Of a DNA stretch of 46,877 nucleotides, positions 35,409 through 45,714 are shown piece after piece (position 1 is the stretch's first letter; every line of letters begins with the position of its first letter). The DNA comes from Odoribacter lunatus. GTDB lineage: Bacteria; Bacteroidota; Bacteroidia; Bacteroidales; Marinifilaceae. Location of the stretch: contig NZ_CALPCZ010000019.1 in the NCBI RefSeq assembly GCF_943193135.1, positions 1-46,877 of the forward strand, in the 5' to 3' direction. The notes under the pieces are model-generated. The model worked only from the letters and a program-made list of their open reading frames with translations, had not been told where the DNA came from and searched no databases. Made by a program: the position numbers and the translations under genes.

Positions 35409-37280
35409 ATGATTAGCTTTTTACAAGTTGAAAACCTTAGTAAACGATTCGGCGAACGGCTTTTATTCGAGAACATCTCTTTCGGCATAGGAAAAAGCCA
35501 TAAAGTAGCATTAATTGCCCCGAACGGCATGGGTAAATCCACTTTATTACAAATTATAGCCGCCAAAGATACACCAGATACAGGTACTGTCACTTTCCGC
35601 AATGACATAACTATCGGCTATTTGGAGCAAAACCCATCTTTAATACCAGAAAACACGCTGTTTGAGGAAGTTTTCAGTTCTGAATCGCCCACTCTCAACA
35701 CCATTAAAAAATACGAAGAAGCAATCCGGCGAAATGACAATTCCGCATTAGAAACTTTAATACCTGAAATGGATATGCTGTCCGCATGGGATTATGAAAA
35801 CACGGTAAAACAGATTCTTTCGGAATTAAAACTCGATACCTACGACAAAAAAATTAAACACCTTTCCGGCGGACAAAAAAAGAGAGTCGGCTTAGCCAAG
35901 GTCTTAATTAGCAATCCGGATTTTTTAATACTAGATGAACCGACCAACCATTTGGATATGGAAATGATTGAATGGTTGGAAAAATACTTAACCGTATCGA
36001 ATGCCACGTTATTAATGGTTACCCATGACCGCTATTTCTTAGATCGCGTCTGTAACCAAATCATTGAAATTGACAATTCCGGTCTGTATACCTACCAGGG
36101 TAACTACTCTTATTATTTAGAAAAAAGGGAAGAAAGAATAGCTAACCGCAACAGCGCTATCGACAAAGCCAAAAATCTGTTACGAACTGAACAAGAATGG
36201 ATGCGCCGTATGCCCCAAGCACGTTCGCATAAAGCCCAATACCGAATTGACAATTACTATAAACTCAAAGAAGTCGCATCTCAAAAGAATGACACTAAAA
36301 AATTAGAATTGGACATCAAAGGACAACGTTTGGGGAAAAAGATACTAGAATTAAACCACATTCATAAAAGTTTCGACTCCATTTGTATGGTCAATGATTT
36401 TTCCTACAAATTCAGCCGAGGAGAAAAAATCGGTATCATTGGCAAAAACGGAATCGGGAAATCTACCTTTTTAAATATCATTACGCAAAATCTACAACCG
36501 GACGCAGGAACCATTGAAATCGGAGAAACTGTCGTATATGGATATTACAAACAATCAGGCATTCAATTTAATGAAGCCGATCGGGTCATAGACATTGTCA
36601 AAAACATCGCCGAGCGTATAGATCTCGGAAACGGACAAATCATGTCTGCTTCCCAATTCCTTGAATATTTCATGTTTACAGACCAGCAACAATATTCATT
36701 AGTCAAAAAACTTAGTGGAGGAGAACGAAGAAGACTATATCTGCTCACGGTACTGATGCGCAACCCGAACTTCTTAATCCTCGATGAACCGACAAACGAT
36801 TTAGACATCATAACCCTAAACGTTCTCGAAGAATATCTGAAAAGTTTCAAAGGATGCCTTCTTATTGTATCACATGACCGCTTTTTTACGGATAAAATAG
36901 TAGACCATATTTTCGCCTTTGAAGGAAATGGTATCATAAAAGACTTTTCGGGTAATTATACTCAATACAAAAACTGGAAAGAAGAAAAGGAAGAAAAGAG
37001 AAAAAAAGAACAAGGAGTTCAAGTAAAAAAAACAGTCCCAATAAAAAAAACAAACACTCAAACACGCTTGAGCTATAAGGAAAAACTGGAATTCCAAACC
37101 CTCGAGGAAGAAATAAAAAAACTATCCACAGAAAAACAGCAATTAGAATCTGAATTAAGCCGAGGTACTCTATCACCGAATGAATTAATACAAACATCGG
37201 AACGTATCGGCCAACTCATCACCATTTTGGATGAGAAAGAAATGAGATGGCTTGAACTCAGCGAAATAGAATCAAAATAA
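35409..37280 (+). CDS. ABC-F family ATP-binding protein (Uup/EttA-like)
   Basis: A 623-aa soluble protein with two ABC cassettes and no membrane segments. Walker A motifs are APNGMGKS (37-44) and GKNGIGKS; the signatures are LSGGQKKRVGLA and LSGGERRRLYLL; Walker B motifs are FLILDEPTNHLD and FLILDEPTNDLD. Between the cassettes is the linker rich in charged helices, and the end is a lysine-rich coiled coil like that of Uup. ABC-F proteins act on ribosomes, and some give antibiotic resistance; Uup-like members are housekeeping. tilS follows 3 nt later. Confidence 0.9.
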   Translation: MISFLQVENLSKRFGERLLFENISFGIGKSHKVALIAPNGMGKSTLLQIIAAKDTPDTGTVTFRNDITIGYLEQNPSLIPENTLFEEVFSSESPTLNTIKKYEEAIRRNDNSALETLIPEMDMLSAWDYENTVKQILSELKLDTYDKKIKHLSGGQKKRVGLAKVLISNPDFLILDEPTNHLDMEMIEWLEKYLTVSNATLLMVTHDRYFLDRVCNQIIEIDNSGLYTYQGNYSYYLEKREERIANRNSAIDKAKNLLRTEQEWMRRMPQARSHKAQYRIDNYYKLKEVASQKNDTKKLELDIKGQRLGKKILELNHIHKSFDSICMVNDFSYKFSRGEKIGIIGKNGIGKSTFLNIITQNLQPDAGTIEIGETVVYGYYKQSGIQFNEADRVIDIVKNIAERIDLGNGQIMSASQFLEYFMFTDQQQYSLVKKLSGGERRRLYLLTVLMRNPNFLILDEPTNDLDIITLNVLEEYLKSFKGCLLIVSHDRFFTDKIVDHIFAFEGNGIIKDFSGNYTQYKNWKEEKEEKRKKEQGVQVKKTVPIKKTNTQTRLSYKEKLEFQTLEEEIKKLSTEKQQLESELSRGTLSPNELIQTSERIGQLITILDEKEMRWLELSEIESK

Positions 37281-37283
37281 TCT

Positions 37284-38612
37284 ATGATACAGCAAACCAT
37301 CCTATCTTTTTTAAAAGAACACCACATCGCCCGCAATGCCAGATTCCTCATCGCAGTCAGTGGAGGAGCCGACTCTATTGCTCTATTATATGGATATAAA
37401 AACCTGAATCTAAATATAACGGCATTACACTGTAATTTTAATTTAAGAGGAGAAGAATCCGACACAGACGAACAATTTGTCCGACAATTTTGCCACATCC
37501 ATCAAATTCCTCTATACACAAAACATTTCGATACCTCAAAGTATGCCAAAGAAAAAAGCATGAGCATCGAGATGGCTGCCAGAGCACTTCGTTACACTTG
37601 GTTTCATGAAATAAAACAACAGCAGCAAATGGATTATATAGTCATCGGCCATCAAGCAGACGATATAGCGGAAACACTCTTTATAAACTTATGCCGAAGT
37701 ACAGGCATCAAAGGATTAAGCGGAATAAAACCCATAAACGGTGACATCTTACGCCCTCTCCTCTCCTGTTCCCGCCAAGAAATTCTGGATTATCTCAAGG
37801 CAAACCATATCGAATACCGAAACGATTCTTCCAATAATTCTCTTGATTTTACCCGCAACATCATACGCCATAAAATCATTCCGGTATTCAAAGAAATAAA
37901 CCCGTCATTTCTGACTACCATTCTAAATAACTGCCAAGCACTATACGAAACGGAACTCATTTACCAATACGGTATTGATATTCTTAAGAAAAGTGTCATG
38001 CAAATACGAGAAAACGAAACATTAATTCATATAGAAAAAACAATAAACACCCCCGCACCCTATACACTGTTATTTGAATTACTGCGCCCTTACGGATTCA
38101 ATAAACACCAAACAGCAGACATTCTCCGCAGCCATCTTGCCCTACCGGGGAAAAAATTCGCAAGCGAAGAATACATCCTTACACGAGACCGCAGCCATTG
38201 GATTATCTATAAACGCAAAGAACACTCCGAACTGCCATTCTATATAAATAATACGATAGGCAATTTTCATATCGGAGAGCATCACTTGTTTTTTGAAACC
38301 CTACCCTATACATCCTTACATCAAATTCCGGCAGACCCGCATACGGCCTACTTTGATTTTGATAAAATCAAATTCCCGTTACAAATCCGAAATTGGGAAA
38401 AAGGGGACTTCTTTTATCCCCTAGGCATGCATGGCTGCAAAAAAAAACTCAGCGATTTCTTTAGCAATCAAAAATTCTCTGCCAAGCAAAAAGAAGAATG
38501 CCTATTACTTCTATCCAAAAACAAAATCGTATGGATTATTGGACATCGAACTGACGAACGATTCAAAATCAGTTCAACAACCCGCACGCTACTTAAAATT
38601 ACTATCCGATAA
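37284..38612 (+). CDS. tilS: tRNA(Ile)-lysidine synthetase TilS
   Basis: The 442-aa enzyme adds lysine to C34 of tRNA-Ile(CAU), making it read AUA. The N-terminal PP-loop VSGGADS (residues 25-31) is intact, followed by HCNFNLRGEESDTDEQFV, IVIGHQADDIAETLFINL and the NIIRHKIIPVF segment. The C-terminal domain (RNWEKGDFFYPLGMHGCKKK and LSDFF) matches the TilS substrate-binding end. Second gene of the ABC-F operon, closed by a terminator 4 nt after its stop. Confidence 0.95.
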   Translation: MIQQTILSFLKEHHIARNARFLIAVSGGADSIALLYGYKNLNLNITALHCNFNLRGEESDTDEQFVRQFCHIHQIPLYTKHFDTSKYAKEKSMSIEMAARALRYTWFHEIKQQQQMDYIVIGHQADDIAETLFINLCRSTGIKGLSGIKPINGDILRPLLSCSRQEILDYLKANHIEYRNDSSNNSLDFTRNIIRHKIIPVFKEINPSFLTTILNNCQALYETELIYQYGIDILKKSVMQIRENETLIHIEKTINTPAPYTLLFELLRPYGFNKHQTADILRSHLALPGKKFASEEYILTRDRSHWIIYKRKEHSELPFYINNTIGNFHIGEHHLFFETLPYTSLHQIPADPHTAYFDFDKIKFPLQIRNWEKGDFFYPLGMHGCKKKLSDFFSNQKFSAKQKEECLLLLSKNKIVWIIGHRTDERFKISSTTRTLLKITIR

Positions 38613-38615
38613 AAT

Positions 38616-38639
38616 AAAAAGAGGCCGAAGCCTCTTTTT
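38616..38639 (+). terminator. Terminator after tilS
   Basis: AAAAAGAGGC-CGAA-GCCTCTTTTT is a 10-bp stem with a tetraloop at 38616-38639. Confidence 0.9.
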
Positions 38640-38866
38640 AAACACACGAACAATTAAATTTACTACTACTTATAAGCAACTATTTTTATTACTCGCTTCA
38701 AAGATAATACAATTAAAACGTTTGCGCAAATATTTTAATCACTTTTTTAACTATTTTACCCTGCCTTATTTTTCAAATTTCTCTTTCTATGTATACTTCT
38801 CATATAAAATCAAGGCATAGCTTATTAAATTTTAACATGAAACTTTCTCTTTAAAATTTTTATCTC

Positions 38867-38874
38867 TATATTTG
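38867..38874 (+). promoter_or_regulatory. -7 box of the small lipoprotein gene
   Basis: TATATTTG fits TAnnTTTG and lies 23 nt before the ATG at 38898. Confidence 0.6.
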
Positions 38875-38897
38875 TATCTATGAAAAATTAAAATGCC

Positions 38898-39029
38898 ATG
38901 AAGAATAAAAAAATAGCAGTTTATATTTTATTGGGAATATTGGTCGCAAGTTTACTCGGCTCTTGCGCCATTGACAAAAAATGTCCGGCTTACACTCATG
39001 CCGCAACCGAAATAAACCACTCTATTTGA
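38898..39029 (+). CDS. Small 43-aa lipoprotein
   Basis: A short frame with a basic start (MKNKK), a hydrophobic stretch (IAVYILLGILVASLLG) and a lipobox LLGSC, giving a mature peptide of about 19 residues (CAIDKKCPAY...). Similar tiny lipoproteins with a CPAY/CxAY end occur in Bacteroidota; their function is not known. It has its own promoter box. The terminator of tilS and the gapA gene flank it. The rest of 38640-39097 shows no other gene. Confidence 0.65.
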   Translation: MKNKKIAVYILLGILVASLLGSCAIDKKCPAYTHAATEINHSI

Positions 39030-39082
39030 GTAAATTTAAAATCTCTTACATAGTTAGGATAAACTTTTACAACTAAGTATAA

Positions 39083-40102
<1,020 letters not shown>

Positions 40103-40123
40103 TTCATTAAAGCAATAAAAAAG

Positions 40124-40152
40124 AAAAAGGATGCCTTAAAGGCATCCTTTTT
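40124..40152 (+). terminator. Terminator after gapA
   Basis: AAAAAGGATGCC (40124-40135) and GGCATCCTTTTT (40141-40152) form a 12-bp stem with a TTAAA loop. Confidence 0.92.
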
Positions 40153-40232
40153 TATTTTATCAAATCTACTGAAATCATTTACTTCACAAACAAGGTTTAA
40201 TAAAAAACAATCCAATATTAAATCAAAACTCC

Positions 40233-40240
40233 TATATTTG
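40233..40240 (+). promoter_or_regulatory. -7 box of the 115-aa gene
   Basis: TATATTTG fits TAnnTTTG. It is 100 nt before the ATG, so the transcript would have a leader of about 95 nt. Confidence 0.45.
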
Positions 40241-40340
40241 TGTAAATATTTTACTATATAACTACACGAGCGTAAGTCTGTTTATTTTTCAAACCCATAT
40301 TTTCTTATGGATATAATAATCCATAACGTCCATATAAAGA

Positions 40341-40688
40341 ATGAAAATTGAAGAAATCGAACACATCAGTTTTGAATTTATAGAGCAAAACTTTAACGTC
40401 ACATTCGCAGACCTACCGGAAGACTTATTTAAAATCTGGCATATTACCACACCCATTGACACCTACCTGCAAGAAGACTTTCAAAATCAATATGAATTTC
40501 GTATCTTTCAATATGCCCTCACAAAATACGAAAACGAAAAACACACTCATATTCCGAAAAAGAAAATCCCGGACATATTCAAAATATTTCAACTAATGCT
40601 TTCAATTCCTTCATTGAGGACAAAAAAATATCCTGATAAAACAGCCTTTCGGGTATTCGATTTCCAACTTTACCTAGATTTACTCTAA
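40341..40688 (+). CDS. Unknown 115-aa protein
   Basis: I do not recognise a family. The protein is small, charged and rich in Phe and Tyr (FEFIEQNFNVTFADLPEDLF, IFQYALTKYENEK), without a signal peptide or membrane segment. An upstream promoter box and a downstream terminator-like hairpin support a real single-gene unit. Confidence 0.6.
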   Translation: MKIEEIEHISFEFIEQNFNVTFADLPEDLFKIWHITTPIDTYLQEDFQNQYEFRIFQYALTKYENEKHTHIPKKKIPDIFKIFQLMLSIPSLRTKKYPDKTAFRVFDFQLYLDLL

Positions 40689-40717
40689 TCTCACCACATC
40701 CTACTTCATAAACTATC

Positions 40718-40752
40718 GAGGGCACCGAACACGTTCGGTTAGCCCTCTTCTT
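40718..40752 (+). terminator. Terminator-like hairpin after the 115-aa gene
   Basis: GAGGGC-ACCGAAC (40718-40730) pairs with GTTCGGTT-A-GCCCTC (40733-40747), followed by TTCTTT. The stem has about 13 pairs and one bulge. Confidence 0.75.
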
Positions 40753-40864
40753 TAGCCCAATAGCACTGGCCCTTGGCGTCACACAAATAAATTAAACGCT
40801 TTCAGAAAAATAAGGTTACAACCTTTACAACTCCACCTCCAAATAAATATCTAAATATTTTAGC

Positions 40865-40872
40865 TATATTTG
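40865..40872 (+). promoter_or_regulatory. -7 box of the GH2 gene
   Basis: TATATTTG fits TAnnTTTG, 23 nt before the ATG. Confidence 0.6.
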
Positions 40873-40895
40873 AAAATCACTATTTTATTAATTTT

Positions 40896-43388
40896 ATGAA
40901 ACACATTTTCCTACTTCTTATCCTCATCGGGAATATTCTATTTATTTCCGCACAAAATCGCCAGGAGATTTTACTAGAAAAAAACTGGAAATTCACACGA
41001 GAAGATCCTTCACAAGCCTATTCCAAAAACTTCGATGACAGCCAGTGGCAAAACGTTACGGTTCCACATGATTGGGCTATATACGGACCATTCGACGGCA
41101 ACAACGACTTACAGGAAGTAGCCATCACTCAAGATGGCGAACAACAAGCCTCTCTTAAATCAGGAAGAACAGGAGGCTTACCCTTTGTAGGTACTGGCTG
41201 GTATCGTACCCAATTTAATATTCCTTCATTCCATAAAGGTAAAAAAGTTTCCCTTCTTTTCGACGGAGCCATGAGCCACGCACGGGTATACATCAACGGG
41301 AAAGAAGCCGGTTACTGGCCTTACGGATATAACTCATTTCATTTCGACATCACAAATTTAGTAGAAGAAAACAAACCCAATACATTAGCCGTACGCCTGG
41401 AAAATCTACCTGAATCATCCAGATGGTATCCCGGCGCCGGCATATACCGCAACGTACATCTCATCGTAACAAATGACGTCCACATACCCGTCTGGGGTAC
41501 ACAACTAACCACTCCGATTGTCCGTACCGACTACGCCAAAATCAACCTGAAAACCCGTATCAACACACCTTCAGCAAGTACGGCTTCTAACTATAAATTA
41601 ATCACAGTCATTAAAAACAGTAAAAAACAAACCGTTGCCAAACAAGAGACACACCTGACTCCCTACGATGAAAACATCTTTGAACAAAACTTCATTGTAA
41701 AAAATCCCGACCTCTGGAGCCCCGAAACACCCGAACTGTATTACGCCTCTTCCGAACTATATGAAAACAATACCCTAAAAGACGAATACACAACACGTTT
41801 CGGTATCCGCTCCATAAAAGTTATTCCGGACAAAGGATTTTATCTGAACGATAAACGAACAGTATTTCAAGGAGTTTGCCTGCATCACGACTTAGGACCT
41901 TTAGGTGCTGCAGTCAATAAAGCAGCCATCCGCAGACAATTAAACATACTGAAAGACATGGGATGCAACGCCATTCGTACCTCCCACAACATGCCCGCTC
42001 CGGAATTAGTTGATTTATGTGACGAAATGGGTTTCATGGTCATGGCGGAATCATTTGACGAATGGAAAATCCCAAAATGCAAAAACGGCTACAACCATCT
42101 TTTTGACGAATGGGTAGAAAAAGACCTAACCAACTTAGTCCAACACTACCGGAACAACCCAAGTATCGTCATGTGGTGCATAGGCAACGAAGTCCCCGAA
42201 CAAAGCGCCAAAGGCCAGGCCCATGTAAGCCGTTTCTTACAAGACATTTGTCATCGTGAAGACCCGACACGCCCCGTCACACAAGGAATGGATCAGCCCC
42301 ACTCCGTCATAAACAACAACTTTGCAGCCGTCATGGACATCGCCGGATTCAATTACCGTCCCTTCGCCTATCCGGAAGCTTACGAAAAACTACCTCAAAA
42401 ACTGGTATTAGGAAGTGAAACGGCATCCACGGTCAGTGCCCGCGGCGTATACAAATTTCCAGTCGAACGGAAAGCCATGGCTACATATCCTGACCAACAA
42501 AGTTCATCCTACGACGTCGAACATTGCAGTTGGTCAAATCTTCCGGAAGACGACTTCATCCAGCATGAAGATTACCCTTGGTGCATCGGAGAATTCGTAT
42601 GGACCGGCTTTGACTACCTAGGAGAACCCACTCCTTATTATGAAGACTGGCCTAGTCATAGTTCCCTATTCGGAATTGTCGATTTAGCCGGGCTCCCCAA
42701 AGACCGTTACTATCTCTATCGCAGTCACTGGAACAAAAATGCAGAAACCCTGCACATTCTTCCTCATTGGAACTGGAAAGGGCGGGAAGGAGAAATCACC
42801 CCCATCTTTGTTTACACAAACTACCCGTCAGCAGAACTCTTCATCAACGGAAAAAGTCAGGGGAAACGCAGCAAAAACCTTGCAGTAAAAGTAACCGACA
42901 GCGGAGACAAAAACTCTCTGGAAAATTTAAGCCGTCAAACAAGATACCGTTTAATGTGGATGGACACCCGTTACGAACCGGGCACCGTAAAAGTCATTGC
43001 CTATGATGAAAACGGCCAACCAGTCGCCCAACAAGAAATCCATACAGCAGGAACACCCCACCATCTTGAATTAACAGCAGACCGCACCATCCTACAGGCA
43101 AACGGCCAGGATTTAGCCTTCATTACCGTCAAAGTAGTAGACAAAAATGGAAATCTGTGTCCGGATGCCTCACAACTCATTCACTTCAAAGTAAAAGGCG
43201 CAGGGACATACAGAGCATCCGCCAACGGTGACGCAACCTGTATAAAACAATTCCATAAACCTGAAATGACGGCTTTTAAAGGCATGCTGACAGCCATCGT
43301 TCAAAGCTCCGAAACATCCGGAAGCATTCAATTTGAAGCAAATGCCAAAGGTCTGAAAAGCGGCACACTTATATTAAAAAGCAAATAA
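40896..43388 (+). CDS. Exported glycoside hydrolase family 2 enzyme (beta-galactosidase type)
   Basis: An 830-aa enzyme with a signal peptide (MKHIFLLLILIGNILFISAQ). The order is: N-terminal sugar-binding domain (WQNVTVPHDWAIYGPF), immunoglobulin-like domain, then the TIM barrel with GVCLHHDLGPLGAAVN, acid/base WCIGNEVPEQ (E432) and nucleophile WCIGEFVWTGFDYLGE (E566). DUF4982-like and Ig-like domains finish it. Family members cleave beta-galactosides or beta-glucuronides. There are no SusC/SusD genes beside it, so it is not part of a typical polysaccharide locus. No T9SS C-terminal signal is visible. Confidence 0.9.
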   Translation: MKHIFLLLILIGNILFISAQNRQEILLEKNWKFTREDPSQAYSKNFDDSQWQNVTVPHDWAIYGPFDGNNDLQEVAITQDGEQQASLKSGRTGGLPFVGTGWYRTQFNIPSFHKGKKVSLLFDGAMSHARVYINGKEAGYWPYGYNSFHFDITNLVEENKPNTLAVRLENLPESSRWYPGAGIYRNVHLIVTNDVHIPVWGTQLTTPIVRTDYAKINLKTRINTPSASTASNYKLITVIKNSKKQTVAKQETHLTPYDENIFEQNFIVKNPDLWSPETPELYYASSELYENNTLKDEYTTRFGIRSIKVIPDKGFYLNDKRTVFQGVCLHHDLGPLGAAVNKAAIRRQLNILKDMGCNAIRTSHNMPAPELVDLCDEMGFMVMAESFDEWKIPKCKNGYNHLFDEWVEKDLTNLVQHYRNNPSIVMWCIGNEVPEQSAKGQAHVSRFLQDICHREDPTRPVTQGMDQPHSVINNNFAAVMDIAGFNYRPFAYPEAYEKLPQKLVLGSETASTVSARGVYKFPVERKAMATYPDQQSSSYDVEHCSWSNLPEDDFIQHEDYPWCIGEFVWTGFDYLGEPTPYYEDWPSHSSLFGIVDLAGLPKDRYYLYRSHWNKNAETLHILPHWNWKGREGEITPIFVYTNYPSAELFINGKSQGKRSKNLAVKVTDSGDKNSLENLSRQTRYRLMWMDTRYEPGTVKVIAYDENGQPVAQQEIHTAGTPHHLELTADRTILQANGQDLAFITVKVVDKNGNLCPDASQLIHFKVKGAGTYRASANGDATCIKQFHKPEMTAFKGMLTAIVQSSETSGSIQFEANAKGLKSGTLILKSK

Positions 43389-43395
43389 AATCATC

Positions 43396-43440
43396 TATCA
43401 TTGAATACATTGGAATACCAATGTATTCAATGATACTTTT
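43396..43440. terminator. 18-bp perfect hairpin between convergent genes
   Basis: TATCATTGAATACATTGG (43396-43413) and its exact complement (43418-43435) enclose an AATA loop, followed by CTTTT. It separates the GH2 gene from the M64 peptidase gene and can end both. Confidence 0.75.
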
Positions 43441-43442
43441 CA

Positions 43443-44723
43443 TCACCGACAAAGCCAATCCACATAACGCACAATCGCGTCCGTACAAACAGGGCAAAAA
43501 CAATCCGTCTTATGCAAATTATTCATCAAACAATTTTGCCACGGACGGTAAACACCTTTCGCTGCATACCCGCCCCCTTCATACACACCAACCTTATCTA
43601 ACTTCTTTTCATTTAATGGTGTAGGAATCGGAGTAGCAGAATCCAAAAGTCCATTCCATATCACCTTACGTCCGAAATCCGTTAAAGTCGTCAAATTTTC
43701 CTCCCACGGTTCCACTCCCTCCGGATACATATCGCTATACGGCGCATTCTCACCATATTCATCCCCCAATCCCAACAAAACATGTCCGAACTCATGCACA
43801 TAAATCTTCCCTGTACGTGTCGGATGATTAGCCGCACTAATCCCGTAAAAATTAAAAATACCGCCACCTCCATACTTTTGCGTATTAGACAAAATATAAA
43901 TATACTCATAAGGCACATGAGCGGCAACATCCCGTACCCCCTGAAAATCCTCAATCATCTGATAGCGTTCCGCGCCAAACGTATAAAAACTCGCCTTCAA
44001 CGCCGTTTGCCTCCACACCTGTTCTCCAGGCATAGTCACTCCCGATTCCGCGGACGGGACCCACACTGCCCGCACATTAAATTGCAACGCTTTCTCCTTA
44101 AAAGGTGAATAACTAAAAAACTCCCGGACAAATCCTTCACAAGCCTGCCGAAATTTTTCCTTCTCATTCGTAGCATAACCTTCCGGCAATAAAACAATAT
44201 CCACTTTATTAGTCGGCGCACCATTATACATCACTTCAAACGTCTCATAACGAGGAGTAAACTTTTTGATAAAACAATCCTTCACATCAATCACATGCTC
44301 AAACTTCTTTTCAAAACATCCCTGACGATTCCGGGCATACAACTCCAAACGCACATCATTCTTCGGATAAGGGAATATCACCCCTTCCGGCATACACTTA
44401 TGGGTTCTCCCCGCCTCATCCGTAGTCTGCCACTCATTAAACAAAGTACAATAAGAACGGGAATAAATAACCTCATCCGTAGCTATATCGACAATCTTAA
44501 ACATCTGATTACCATAGCCCGTCGTATCCACCAATGCCACTTTAGACCCCGCCCAATAAGGCTCCTCAATCAACTCGTCAAAATAATAAGACTCCGTCCG
44601 GTTATCTCCGCAATGATAAAAATCAAAACGCAACGTTTTCTCCCAAAAATACTTTTCAAACTGGGCATAGCCCATTTGACCGACAAAACAAAAACATAAA
44701 ATTCCAATAAAAAAACGACTCAT
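43443..44723 (-). CDS. Exported M64-family zinc peptidase
   Basis: A 426-aa protein from the Met at 44723, chosen because a signal peptide follows (MSRFFIGILCFCFVGQMGYAQ) and the longer frame would run into lysO. An N-terminal beta-rich domain precedes the peptidase domain, whose zinc site is YVHEFGHVLLGLGDEYGE (HExxH at about residue 308, downstream Asp-Glu). M64 is the IgA-peptidase family; many members in gut Bacteroidota have unknown substrates. The last residues contain CFCPVCTDAI. It follows the LysO genes by 17 nt. Confidence 0.88.
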   Translation of the reverse strand: MSRFFIGILCFCFVGQMGYAQFEKYFWEKTLRFDFYHCGDNRTESYYFDELIEEPYWAGSKVALVDTTGYGNQMFKIVDIATDEVIYSRSYCTLFNEWQTTDEAGRTHKCMPEGVIFPYPKNDVRLELYARNRQGCFEKKFEHVIDVKDCFIKKFTPRYETFEVMYNGAPTNKVDIVLLPEGYATNEKEKFRQACEGFVREFFSYSPFKEKALQFNVRAVWVPSAESGVTMPGEQVWRQTALKASFYTFGAERYQMIEDFQGVRDVAAHVPYEYIYILSNTQKYGGGGIFNFYGISAANHPTRTGKIYVHEFGHVLLGLGDEYGENAPYSDMYPEGVEPWEENLTTLTDFGRKVIWNGLLDSATPIPTPLNEKKLDKVGVYEGGGYAAKGVYRPWQNCLMNNLHKTDCFCPVCTDAIVRYVDWLCR

Positions 44724-44740
44724 CACGCTTAGCATTAATA

Positions 44741-45352
44741 TTATATCGTACAAAAAAAAGTAACTAAAAACGGAACACAAAAATCAACAGTCATACCATG
44801 TACCATCGAAATCACGACAAACTCCTTTCCTGAATAACGAGTAATCACCGGCAACGTCGTATCCATAGAAGTAGCTCCTCCCACAGAAATCGGTGCCAAC
44901 TTTCCGAAATAACGCACCAACCAGGGAGCTGTCAACAAAGCAAATAATTCCCTTAAAACATTAGCCACCAACGCAATTGTACCCAACTCGGCGCCCTTAT
45001 ATTGTGTTATAAAAACTGAAGACAGCGAATAATAACCGAAACCGACACCTACCGCCAAACAATCAATCAAAGAACGTCCCTGTATAACACAACTGATAAC
45101 AGCCACCCCTGCCAACGTTCCTACAATCGTAGCCAAAGGCACCAAAACTATTTTTAAATGCTGCTGCCGCAAAGCCTGTAAAACCTCCCTGTCACGCCCG
45201 ATACTTACCCCGACCAAAAACATCAGGACATACAAAACATACAACGCCCCCTCCCCTTCGATAAACACCCCGGGTATATCAACCAAACGCCCCAATAACA
45301 CCCCTGCAAAAAAACATATTCCTATAATCAGACTCTCCCTCATCGCCTTCAT
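44741..45352 (-). CDS. LysO-like lysine exporter, C-terminal part
   Basis: A 203-aa membrane protein with about six hydrophobic segments that matches the larger C-terminal portion of LysO (YbjE), a lysine exporter of about 300 aa in E. coli. Conserved stretches are GFGYYSLSSVFITQYKGAELG and PISVGGATSMDTTLPVITRY. Here the family is encoded by two genes with a 4-nt ATGA overlap, a split common in Bacteroidota and so probably functional rather than a frameshift. Confidence 0.85.
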   Translation of the reverse strand: MKAMRESLIIGICFFAGVLLGRLVDIPGVFIEGEGALYVLYVLMFLVGVSIGRDREVLQALRQQHLKIVLVPLATIVGTLAGVAVISCVIQGRSLIDCLAVGVGFGYYSLSSVFITQYKGAELGTIALVANVLRELFALLTAPWLVRYFGKLAPISVGGATSMDTTLPVITRYSGKEFVVISMVHGMTVDFCVPFLVTFFCTI

Positions 45353-45612
45353 TTAGAAAAACAGAACTTGTAAACCAACCACGCACATCCAACACTTCCT
45401 CCCACAGCTCCCAAAGTAATCAATACCGCATCCACCCCTATCGTACCCAAATTATCCATAATCTGCCGGTTATGTCCGACCTGAAGTCCCAATAAAAACA
45501 GCAATAGCAAAATGGCCGTAAATATACCCTTCCGGATAAACTTTATATTTCGCCCCTGAGTCAAACGTCCCGTCAAAACACCTCCTACCATTAAACAGAT
45601 AATTATCAACAT
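45349..45612 (-). CDS. LysO-like lysine exporter, N-terminal part
   Basis: An 87-aa membrane protein with three hydrophobic segments (LIIICLMVGGVLTGRLTQ; FTAILLLLFLLGLQVGHN; AVLITLGAVGGSVGCAWLVY), matching the DUF340 N-terminal part of LysO. Its stop overlaps the start of the C-terminal part. Its promoter box is at 45638-45645. Confidence 0.82.
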   Translation of the reverse strand: MLIIICLMVGGVLTGRLTQGRNIKFIRKGIFTAILLLLFLLGLQVGHNRQIMDNLGTIGVDAVLITLGAVGGSVGCAWLVYKFCFSK

Positions 45613-45637
45613 ACTTTCTTACAATAATAACTTCCGA

Positions 45638-45645
45638 CAAAGATA
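45638..45645 (-). promoter_or_regulatory. -7 box of the LysO-like genes
   Basis: TATCTTTG on the minus strand fits TAnnTTTG, 25 nt before the start. It is divergent from the NUDIX gene box 31 nt away. Confidence 0.55.
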
Positions 45646-45676
45646 TGAATTATACACGGACACACTAAACTATTTA

Positions 45677-45684
45677 TAACTTTG
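45677..45684 (+). promoter_or_regulatory. -7 box of the NUDIX gene
   Basis: TAACTTTG fits TAnnTTTG. It overlaps the TTG at 45682, which therefore is unlikely to be the start codon. Confidence 0.55.
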
Positions 45685-45714
45685 TCATCCGTAAACGCAA
45701 TGACTGTAAACACG

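Noticed and set aside
36870-37197. Hydrophobic minus-strand frames opposite the ABC-F gene end
   Set aside because: The Phe/Leu-rich sequence is the complement of the lysine- and glutamate-rich coiled coil of the ABC-F protein, not a membrane protein.
38431-38820. A 129-codon frame overlapping the end of tilS
   Set aside because: It crosses the tilS terminator and is composed of low-complexity Lys, Phe and Tyr stretches; a chance frame.
44741-45612. LysO broken by a frameshift
   Set aside because: Both parts have proper starts and an ATGA overlap, and the split form is usual in Bacteroidota.
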